64,000 nt of DNA. Source: Alnus glutinosa. Lineage: Eukaryota > Streptophyta > Magnoliopsida > Fagales > Betulaceae. The translations under genes were made by a program, and so were the position numbers. The notes under the pieces were generated by a model. The model saw only the letters and a list, made by a program, of their open reading frames with translations, had not been told where the DNA came from and made no database searches. The stretch spans positions 30,004,001-30,068,000 of the forward strand of contig NC_084891.1 of assembly GCF_958979055.1 (NCBI RefSeq), given 5' to 3'. How positions within the stretch are numbered: position 1 is the first letter of the stretch; every line of letters begins with the position of its first letter. Positions 54,671-64,000 of the stretch are shown in pieces.

Positions 54671-57198
54671 TCAATCTGTTCTTATATTCTTTTGTTCCAT
54701 TCGTTCTTCAGAACTTCTATGAAACAAGAGGGCAAGCTGATCGACAAAGAGCATGTTCTTCATTTGCTCCAATTGTTGCCATTCTTTCTCCATCCGCAAA
54801 TCTAGATCCTCAAAATGAACAAGCTTATTTTGTATCGCTTTCATCTGCATTAAACTCCAAATTGTCAGCAAATTATGCATAATGTTACAGAAGCATATAA
54901 ATATGACACAGAATCATGCAAACCTGCTGTGTAATCTCAGAAATTGCTCTCTCCACATCTAGCTGTTCCTTCTGAATCTGTGAATTCGCTTCTACAAAAG
55001 CTCCATCCAATGAACCCTGGGTGGTGTCGCCATTGGATGCAACCTCAGTTTCTGCATCAGAAATAAGCCATTAATTTACGGAAAGTTGGGGTGGTCTCAA
55101 CATTGGTATATCCCCCAACTCAGGTTCTGGGTACCACTTATTTGACTATTTAAAAGGCATGTTAAGGCTGTCCTATGTTTTGCTGAAATTTGCAAAATGG
55201 TCCCAATTGACCTGTAGAGTTACGTCGCAAATCAATTGGGTAACACTTTTTGAAATCCCTTAAAATTGAAAACTTGTCAACTTTGTGCTGATTTCCACAG
55301 CAAACCGCTAACATCCTAAGCCCAATTCCAGCCCAACGCAGCCAAGAAAGCAAATCCAAATCCTAAATGATTGAGACAAGTTCCTGATCAGAACGACTTA
55401 TACCTTGCAATTTTGTATTCCTGGCAAGAGTACCAAGATGCTCTCTATTTGCTCCATGGCCCACCTGAGAGAGACTCATAACCGCTGCTCGGGCAGCAGC
55501 TTCTGCAACGTTTACACCAGCCAGAGTTGAAAGAAATGCAGCCTGAGAAGTGTTCCAAGCATAAATGTCAAATTTGACCTTTTGAAGAACAGCATTGCTT
55601 TCAATCAAAATAAATAAATAAAGAGCAGTACTGCCAACTCATATATTTGGATAAAGCACATTTAACATTAACGACGTTGATATCAAAATAAATGTTTATA
55701 ATCTTTCCAAGTAGACCTGAAAGATGACTTTGACTCGCCCCTCAACTTGGATTGATTGGCTGAATATTAAAAGATAGCCATAAACTGCAAAATCTCACTC
55801 ACTCAAAAAGTCATAACCTCAATCCATCTGGTCGAGTTTCCAAACATAATACTAAAAAAAGGTAGACTAGAAGTGACCCAGGTACACCTGTACTATAAGA
55901 CAAGCCACAGACTGAAATGGTCATAATGAAAACCTTATAGGGAGGACCACGGCTATGGTTTTTTTTTTTTTTAATAAATAATCAAAATATCATTAAACGC
56001 GTAAGGCACTCAGATATACAAGAAGTATACAAAAGAAAACACCTAGCTAAAATAAGAAAAAAGAGTAAGAAAATCATGATAACTAATCACCAAAAGGAAA
56101 ACAAAAACAGCTTTCCAAAGATACAAAATATAGAAAAATAAAGCCTTAATCTCCTCTAAAGTCCTCTCCCGGTCCTCAAAACTCCTACCATTCCTTTCCC
56201 TCCATAAATACCACAGCAGACATGAAGGCTATGGTTATTATTAGAGCACTTATGTTCAGCTTATTGAGTTTTTCACAAGAAGAAGCCCTCTCAGTCTAAA
56301 CCAACTAAATACAGTTCTTTAGAAAGAAGACTCCATTAAAATACCTACGCCTACAAAATGATGCTCATGAAATAAGTAACCTTTGTTATGGGTGCTAGCA
56401 TCATCCACTTGCCCTAAATTCCTAATCCTAAGGTCCTGTTTATTTGAGTAGTAATCAGGTTCTCTGAACAAATTAACCCCATGCCTAACACGGAACTCTG
56501 AAACAGCCACATATCTATATACCTGAGCCATAATTGGGTTGCTTGCATCTGCAAGAGGTGTGAGACACATTCTTTTACTGGGGAATGATGCACCAGAGTT
56601 TTCTAAACCACATCCAGCATCAACTTGATCCTTCATTGCATTATACTTGTTATCAACCTCCCCAGAGTTTGGATATTTAAGATATTGCTCCCCAAAAGGA
56701 AGCTTCATGAACTGAGCGACACATTCCTTCTCGCTTCTTCCACCAACAAGTTGTGCAACCCTCTTCCAGTCATCACCATAATGCATAATAGCTTCTAGAA
56801 GATACAAAGTTTCTTTTTCTGTCCAATCTGCCTTCATATCTTCACTGATCTCAACCCGCCTGAAATCTGAAGAGTTGACACCAACCCGGTAGTTCCCACG
56901 AACATAGCATCTTGCACAGAGAGTCAAGTCATACTGATAAACAAAGAGGGATTTCAAGGATCAGCCACATTCCAGTGAAGGAAATAGACAAGGAAAAAAA
57001 TAAAAAGAAAAGAAAAACACTGAAACACAGGAGCATAATAGTGAGCAGATGCATAACAAATACGGTCATAAAAAAAGGGATAAGCCACTAACTGCAGTAT
57101 GCAGTAATAAATAATATCCTACGAGGAACTCAACTATTTGTGATTTGCATCAAACAGATCTCACAACTTTATGGCTCGACCTTACAATACAAGCCACA

Positions 57199-57229
<31 letters not shown>

Positions 57230-58373
57230 CTGAAAATCCTCTAACCCCAAATTTTTCCACATATACAACAAGACACGAGTACGCATAGATAATATGCATA
57301 TACCTATGTTACCGAATTTTGGTGAGGTGTTACACTTATACTGCATTTTAAAAAATCTACCTCGCGCAAGAGAAAAAGAAAGGAAAAAAAAAAAATCTAA
57401 AAATTTAGTAGCGGTCCTTTCTCTAAACCATTTTTTTATGAAATCAACAATCTTCAGAGTCAAATTACAGATGCACTAAGAGTTCCCACCCATCGAATTG
57501 AAATTCCCTTCTATACATACATATCCGAAATTTGCAACGATAAGCATACCGCTGAGTAAAAAGCAAAAAACTTTTACATTGCCAGCAAGCAGAAAAACAC
57601 GCCCAAACTCACCTTATCACAAGCAAAGCAAGCAATACTGCAAACGAGCTTGCACCCACTGCACACCACCTTGTTAGAACTCTCTCTATTGGAAGCCGCC
57701 GCCGCGGCGGAAGACTCAACCGTCGCAGCAGCTCCGCCGCCGCCTTTGGCGTCCGACTTACTCTCCTTGTCTTCCCACTTGAGTGGCTTGTTGTGCGCGG
57801 AGGGCGAGTAGTTGACCAGACCCCAGGCCTCCAGGAAATCGAAGACCCTGCGGATGGAACCCACGTCGCCTACCAGGGTCTTTCTTGCGTCCGTAAAAGT
57901 GAGCTTTCTCGAAGGGTTGGCCCTGAACTGCTTGACGATGGAGTTCCTGTAGTACATGTACAACCTGGGGTTCTTGGAGTGAGAGGCAGAGTCGAAGAAC
58001 TCCGGGACGAACCGGACCTCGCAGTCGTGGATTTTGCTCCATGAGAACCAACCTAAGATCCGAGGATTTAGCCCAATTAGTTAATAAATAACTGACCCAG
58101 TACCACAAAACGTGTAAAGACGAAAACTTTAAAGGTTTTTGTAGGGTGAAGAAGGGACTTACGGGAGTAGCTGGGGACTTGGATGACGTCGGCATCGGAA
58201 GGCGGTGGATCAGGAGGCCTAGGAGTGGAGGTGGTGGTGGTGGTGGTGGTGGGAGTTGTGGTGGTGGGAGTCTCGGGCTTGACGGGCGGGGGGGTGATGG
58301 GGCTCTGGGAGATAAGGGGTGGCGGTTTGGATGGGGTTTCAGTGGGTTCTTTGGCTGGTGAAGTGGTCGCCAT
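54671..58373 (-). CDS. SWI3B: SWI/SNF complex subunit SWI3B
   Basis: Six exons: 58,373-58,163; 58,052-57,613; 56,933-56,523; 55,542-55,404; 55,051-54,924; 54,844-54,671. Total 500 aa (the Arabidopsis protein is about 470). SWI3B is a core scaffold of plant SWI/SNF chromatin remodellers, in the nucleus. Seen: a Pro/Thr-rich N terminus with a poly-Thr run coded by (GGT)n on the plus strand; the SWIRM domain from WFSWSKIHDCEVRFVPEFF to FDFLEAWGLVNYS (about 71-155); a Cys cluster CSGCKLVCSIACFACDKYDL and TLCARC (zinc-type); the SANT domain DWTEKETLYLLEAIMHYGDD to VAQFMKLPF; an Ala-rich helix (GVNVAEAAARAAV); and a C-terminal coiled coil (ISEITQQMKAIQNKL to EWQQLEQMKNML), the known dimerisation region of SWI3 proteins. 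Intron 3 carries a LINE tail. Confidence 0.95.
55961..56226 (-). mobile_element. 5'-truncated LINE tail in SWI3B intron 3
   Basis: A poly-T run at 55,961-55,972 (poly-A on the minus strand) and the 10-base duplication GGCTATGGTT at 55,951-55,960 and 56,227-56,236 mark a LINE insertion of 266 bases. Read on the minus strand it encodes the tail of a plant L1-type reverse-transcriptase protein (a WREGNGRSFED-like stretch). It lies in the same orientation as SWI3B, within the intron, away from the splice sites. Confidence 0.85.
57199..57231 (+). repeat. (GAT)n microsatellite in SWI3B intron 2
   Basis: About eleven GAT units. Antisense translation yields poly-His; it is not a gene. Confidence 0.9.
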
Positions 58374-59936
58374 GATTTTGCCTCTGCTCGGAAAGAGAGA
58401 GAACAAAGCGGCGATTTGGAATTGGATTGGACGAGAGTGAAGTGTGTACAATGGTTGGGCTGGTTTTGGGAGTTGTCATATCATTGTTTATAGGCCCAGC
58501 CCAGGACCTAGAAACTCGTCCAACAAATGTATGTTGCCTTTTAGACCCAAAATACATACTTTTTGAAAAACAAATAACCCTCCACCTAAATATATATATA
58601 TATACACCTTACAAAGAAAAAAAAAAAAAAAAAAAAAATTTGTTATATACTATGTTTGTATACCGCAATGCTGACGTAAGAAGGTCTAGTAACTCTTGTT
58701 AAAAAGAATATATTCAATGACTATTAGACTTTGTCACATAAGTTTTATGAAAAATTTGTGGAATACTTGTGTTCGATGTAGCATTACTTTTTCTTTTTTT
58801 TTTAACAAGAACTTATTCAAAGAGTTATTTAAGATTACCACATTAAAATTGTGAGATAAGAATATAATTTATAATATTACTCATATATAAATAAGATAAT
58901 GCTATACACCATATTTTTATCTACTTTGTTGATATGACACTACAAAGCCCTTGAATAATATTATACATTATATTTTTATCTCACATCATCTTACTGGACA
59001 GATGGACACTGTCACATCAGCTAGTAAGATGTAAGTGGAATGACGGTGTAACATGTAACATTGACTTTTTGTTTAAGAAGAGTTGAACCAATGACTAATT
59101 TGCAGTGCTACATCATCGACAGTAAAATAAAAATATAATACATAGCATTTTTCGAATAAATAAGGCATTATGTTTAATATGGTACATAGCCCATGACTTC
59201 TTAAAATTATAATTTTATCCTCGTGATATGCTCTCATATCAAATCAATCATTCTATCCAAATTCTGTACAATTTTTTTTTCTTTTGAACCCCCTTACAAA
59301 CCAGCACTTTTCTTTTCCTTTATATTTGGAGGTAAAATTATAATTTCGAAGAGAATTAATACAGGAGCATAGTAGAGGAATCATTAAGATTCTTTTTTGT
59401 ACCCTAGAGATCCATTTGATACAAGTCTAGATTACTTAAACCAATTTTTAAACCGAGCTCAAACTGTTAATGAATTTTTGGTCTTTTTGCTTATAATAAT
59501 AATGAGGATCAGCAATTGAGCAACATAGTTCTCTCGCATTTGCCTCTGAACCAAATTGAATGGCCGGGAAATGAAAAAAAACAAAAGCCCAAAGCCGTAA
59601 TTGTTGCTTCCACAATACTTGTTTGTCAATGCCAGTGGAGCCAACAACAGCTGTGTTCGATAATGCCACCTAAAAGACAAAGAACCGACCTACCACAATT
59701 ATCCCTGGCCCACTACATGCAAAATGATTTAGGTGCCTATGGGGACTCCACTTATGACTCAACAAAACATAGTTGTGGAATATATACAGTGTAGGCAGTC
59801 TCATCATTTACAAGCTTTTTCATCAATTCCTTTGGTGAGAAGGAATCTGCCCGTCTGATTGATTGGACAAAGAACAACAAAGTTTTCTTTCAAATTATGT
59901 CACAAAAAAAATATTTCCAATTTAGTCTATTAAATT

Positions 59937-59976
<40 letters not shown>

Positions 59977-60870
59977 AATGCATATAATTTACACAATAAT
60001 TTCGACTACCCACCTACCAGAGCAGGCCCCATCAAAAGCCTAGAAATCCCCTATGATCCAGTGAAAAGCTCAACAGAATTAAGCACTTCTAAAACCTTAT
60101 GTGCATACACATGTTGCATGAATCCAAAGAAAATTAAAATGTGCCATCTCACTAAGATACAGAATCATGGGTAATCGTGGAAATTCAAGGGAAGATAATC
60201 TCTGAATCCTCTGTCGAGGCTAACAGGACAGAAAAATGGTGAGGACCTTGTCCAACAACAAAATAATGCCGCCTGCGCAACATTCTCTATAAACAACTTG
60301 CAAAGAAAACGAACTTTGGACATAACATCCTACACTGTATCTAGCTTGCACGTGCTGGGACATAAAAGAAGAGTTCAAAGACCATCATTTTAGTCTATCT
60401 ATATTCTTTCTATCCCTTTATAAAAGGGGCCTAAGTACCTTGAAGGACCCTTGATTTGATGCTCAGAAAAAAAGGACCCTGATCCTCAATACAGAACTGG
60501 GCTCGAGTAACATTGGCTCAGTTTGAAATTTATTAAAAAACTATAGCAAGGAAAAGATAATTTAATGACCAATAATCCAACCTATATTGAGGATCTTGTA
60601 TAGTTGCCTACCTGCTGGAAGACACGCCTTCAAATCTGAAGGAATATTAGTACACACAAAAATTGTTCTCAAATAGGATATGTACCTGCGTCTCCATGTT
60701 TTGAAGCCAGGTTCTAAAAATCGTCCAAGATGCAGGAGTTGAATTTTTGACAAAAAAAATAAAAATCCTAGCACTAATATGCACAGAACTCAAATCGCAT
60801 TTAAATACAATGGACCCAACACCACACAGACCACCAGAGACTATCTATACACCCAAAATGCAGGGGCTAG
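58374..60870. other. Intergenic DNA between SWI3B and the ARP1-like gene
   Basis: Includes a poly-A run at 58,617-58,638, a transposon-like AT stretch at 58,890-59,170 with several near copies of ATATTTTTATCT and GCTATACACC, and a (TA)n run at 59,939-59,974. A frame at 59,516-59,794 shows no recognisable domain. The right part may hold 3'-UTR sequence of the ARP1-like gene. Confidence 0.5.
59939..59974. repeat. (TA)n microsatellite
   Basis: About 18 TA units, uninterrupted. Confidence 0.95.
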
Positions 60871-60879
60871 ACTACAAAA

Positions 60880-61621
60880 GAATCATATGTTGATTCTAAG
60901 TGATGATTTTTACACTGTTTTATTCCTACATGGCTGCTAGAAACCGATTCCAGCACCCATCAATCCATGGCTGCCTGCTACTCATCCTGAGCAGAGGCAT
61001 TATACGAGGGTTTAGATACACTAGGGTAAAGGTCCTAAAGGAAGAGCAGCCCGCATCTTCCATATCCCTTCTCCTCCATCTGGAGCGACTCAGACATTTG
61101 ATTTGACTTCTCTGGTGAGAATGACTACGTACGACCTGCACAACATACAAGTGATATAAGACCATGTCCGGCATAAATACTTAAATTAGAAACAAGTAGA
61201 ATTTGGGATGTGAAGTTGGGCTGAAGAGAAGCTCCTTCAAATCAATGTAAAAACCAGAAAAATAAGATCCAAAACTAACAAATAAACACCCCCCCCCCAA
61301 AAAAAAAAAAAAACTTGTACATTCTACTTCTCCATTATTTCATATTAATTTAGAGTAAACATATTAGATGTTCAGAGAATATAAATAAATAAATTTGGAA
61401 TTTGTACCTCTAGAATGCAAAATATATAATTTGCAAGGCTAGATCCGAAGCCCGCCACTCAAGTAGCAGTTCCGCTGCTCTTAGTCCTGCTGCAATCTAA
61501 GGATACCTGAAAGCAAACAACAGTCTCCAACAATAAGATCATTCAGGTGGCATGTCGCATATATGGGTATGATCATGTGCAATATCTATCCTAAGATGTA
61601 GCACTCACCTTGATCAACCCC
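60880..61621 (-). other. 3' UTR of the ARP1-like gene with two introns
   Basis: After the stop codon, a donor at ATCAAG|gtgagt gives an intron 61,608-61,507 (acceptor tttcag). The next segment, 61,506-61,408, ends CTAGAG|gtacaa, giving a second intron 61,407-61,136 (acceptor tgtgcag), followed by the last exon from 61,135 downward. The second junction is about 112 bases after the stop in the spliced transcript. The end of the last exon is not determined. Confidence 0.5.
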
Positions 61622-64000
61622 TCACCCTGTTTGGTCAGAACCGCTACCTTGCATATACTGAGGAGAAGGAGCAGGAACCATAAACTGTGGTGCTGCAACA
61701 GGTGCTGCCATACCTGACAAGACAAATGTACTTACCCTAATCAGGAATATACAATGTGCTGATCTTGATAAGAAGAAATTTACTAAGCAAGTGTGATTTT
61801 GAGTTTGACTCCCCCTTTTGGCAGCAAGAATGGAAGACTTGCTTTATTGCCTCATTTTTGGTAAAAGCTCCTTTGCTTTCTTCGATGTGAACTCCCTACT
61901 ATTTCCCTATTTTAATCATTCATCTTTATCCACACCTTTATCTCATCTACTCATCAAATGTCTAATTTTAGTCTGATTCCATCACCATTTACTCAGAAAT
62001 TAACTTCCTGGATCTTTCAAGGTGTTTTACAACTTTCTCATTTAACTATCTTATGGATGGTACTGATGCATATGCTATAATACAAGATTTGGTATATCAT
62101 TTAAATAAGAAGTTTTTTTTTTCAGCTTACTTTCTAGCTTGTATCGAATATTTTCTGTCGAAACTGTTTGGATTCTACGGTAAATTGCTGAATTAAACAT
62201 TAAAGGCTTGATTTTAATGGTGAGGTTCATCAAGAAGGCTTGAGTAACATAAAAGAACCATTCGATGCAGCAATAAACAATAGTTTTGCAAAGAAAAAAT
62301 ACAAAGGTATGTTTTCTGGAAAATTGATAGCAGAAAAAGGATTAAAATCTTTCATATGGTGTAATTCTCTTTCCCAAGTGCAAGTGGCAATTCATGTTGT
62401 TAAGTAACAAAGATTAGTTTCTAGGACAGAGAAAGTACCTGTAGGATATGGTGATTGAATTGTAGGCATAGGTGAAGTTGTTATTGCATTAACACTAGGT
62501 CCACCAAACTGTACTATCTGATGACCCGGCATAGCATAACTGGGCACTGCCGCATAACCATGACCACCAGGAATAGTTTGACCCAGATGTCCATAAGGAT
62601 AAACAGCAGTGTTAACTGTCCCAGGTACTCCATAAATCTGATAGTATTGCTGACCTGCATAAGGGTTGTAAACACCCTGCAGGAAGAAATACAACACAAA
62701 AAATTATTGCAAGAAACATGCAGTATAGTCGTATTCTTTTCAACTGCTATAAAATGTAGGTTTCAATTACAGCTGAAAGTTTGGACCTGTGGATAGACAT
62801 ATTCAGGCCCATATGCTTGATACCTGCAAGATAAAACCACCATTGAAATTTTTTTAAAAGATTAGCACTAGACCAGATTATTTAGATGCACAAATCTGGT
62901 ATAAATGGCAAACATATCTTGGACCCTTACATGAGATGAACAACATACAACATCATTCATAACAGTGAAATTACTAATGTTTCCCAAGTAAACCATAGGT
63001 TTAATTGGTCCCTATCCTACTGATGAGCCATCTCATGCAGGCCTAAAGAATACATCAACTAAATGCAGAGACTAACAACTCAATCTGTGCTCCTTATCAA
63101 ACAAACTCTATCATGATTCTTGCCTGTTCATAAACATTGATCTGGGCCACATATCCTCTGCAACTACCACTTTTTGCATTCCTGCAATTACCAATCACAA
63201 CATGTCACATCACTGTACGCTGGATGAATTCAACCCTGATTTCTGAAGGAATGACCCGAGTACTCTTATTTCCATCCTAAGTGAAGTCACATGTTGTGAT
63301 CGGCATATGCAACACAAAAAAAAAACACGAAAAATATAGTAGTTGCAAAGGGCATGCACTTAATTAAGTAATGTGGTCACCAATTATTCCCAGGTTGCTG
63401 AACCTCGCACATATGTTAACAAGCATATATAGAGCACAAGTGGAGAACATTCAGCTTCTGATAGGCACTAACCCGAGGTCTATCACCTAGTCCCATAATA
63501 AATAATAGCAGTGAGTGTATGTGCACATAAGCCCATGAGAGAAATACATGCTGAGATGAGAAAAAGTGTTACATTTAACAAAAATACCTCCCAACAACTA
63601 GCCAAAAAAAATGAAATATAGAGCTTTTGCCAGATAAAGATGCAAACAATAATTGCAGAATTGAATCAACTCAATTATTTTTCATATTCCGAGTGAGCCA
63701 TCTAAGCAAAGTAATAGGTTAAGAGAAAGAGGGAAAAAAAAGGCATGTCACTACTTGCCAAAGCATTTCTATTTAGGTGTCCACAAATGCAATTATTAGA
63801 ATTTAATTTTCACTTAAGCTTCTATTAAAAAAAATCAAGAAGAATAAAATGATACTTTTTTTCTAAATTAGGAGTTTGGGCTTGAAACTCAAACATAGAC
63901 AATCTAAGCCGACTATTGCCTTTGAAATGCACAACTTACCCATAAGGAGGATACATCAATCCTTGTTGGTAGTTGTAAGAAACTGGTTGCTGGTAGCCAA
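61622..64000 (-). CDS. ARP1-like RRM RNA-binding protein, C-terminal part (runs off window)
   Basis: Four exons are visible: 64,000-63,940 (partial), 62,823-62,787, 62,676-62,439 and 61,713-61,622. They encode a Tyr/Gln/Pro/Gly-rich tail: GYQQPVSYNYQQGLMYPPYG, YQAYGPEYVYPQ, GVYNPYAGQQYYQIYGVPGT, GHQIVQFGGPSVNAITTSPM, PTIQSPYPTG, APQFMVPAPSPQYMQGSGSD, QTG, stop. This tail is typical of plant single-RRM proteins annotated as ARP1 / RNA-binding protein 24- or 38-like. The RRM and the start codon lie beyond position 64,000. Phases of all four exons agree. ARP1 itself was described as an abscisic-acid-responsive RNA-binding protein; that role is not shown here. Confidence 0.8.

Noticed and set aside
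57182-57463. Poly-His frame on the minus strand
   Set aside because: Translation of the (GAT)n microsatellite in a SWI3B intron.
58183-58440. Gly/Val-rich frame on the plus strand
   Set aside because: Antisense to the Pro/Thr-rich first exon of SWI3B; created by the (GGT)n run.

Overview
This is nuclear DNA from a flowering plant, most likely a woody eudicot. The evidence is long AT-rich introns with GT-AG borders, an intron-bearing plant elongator tRNA-Met, a chloroplast-targeted PsbP-domain gene, a PHT1 phosphate transporter, and many small hairpin transposons (MITEs), LINE tails and LTR remnants. The species cannot be named from sequence alone. All exon maps were made by eye from splice signals and reading frame; each modelled CDS adds up to a whole number of codons.

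Layout. 1-9.7 kb is a repeat-rich graveyard: two different arrays of palindromes, a LINE-derived insert, a probable LTR remnant, and scattered fragments of PHT1 phosphate-transporter genes. 10.5-13.3 kb holds one intact two-exon PHT1;8/PHT1;9-like gene (minus). 15.9-16.7 kb holds a short IDM3-like alpha-crystallin-domain gene (minus). 20.6-23.7 kb is a six-exon GPN1-type GTPase (QQT2-like, minus) with a leader exon near 25.1 kb. 25.6-28.2 kb is mostly repeats; an elongator tRNA-Met (minus) lies at 28.2 kb.

29.3-44 kb is a tandem segmental duplication. Unit A (about 29,662-35,076) and unit B (about 35,079-43,962) each hold the end of a small HMA-domain gene followed by a five-exon SDR42E-type dehydrogenase gene. 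Both dehydrogenase copies are intact (478 aa each, about 16 residue differences by eye). The HMA gene is whole only in front of unit A; unit B kept only its last exon. After duplication, unit B gained a 3.1-kb LTR retrotransposon (a broken Ty3/Gypsy fossil) in SDR intron 1 and a MITE upstream of the SDR gene, each with a readable target-site duplication.

45-64 kb is a more ordinary gene region: an AHL10-like AT-hook/PPC gene (minus), a PPD3-like PsbP-domain thylakoid-lumen gene (plus), a SWI3B chromatin-remodelling subunit gene (minus, convergent with PPD3), and the 3' part of an ARP1-like RNA-binding-protein gene (minus) that runs off the right edge and has two introns after its stop codon.

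The genes are independent plant genes (transport, chromatin, GTPase, plastid, RNA binding), not a pathway cluster. I see no convincing new multi-gene system. The most informative structures are the HMA-SDR duplication with its datable insertions, the palindrome arrays near the shattered PHT1 copies, and the 3'-UTR introns of the ARP1-like gene.
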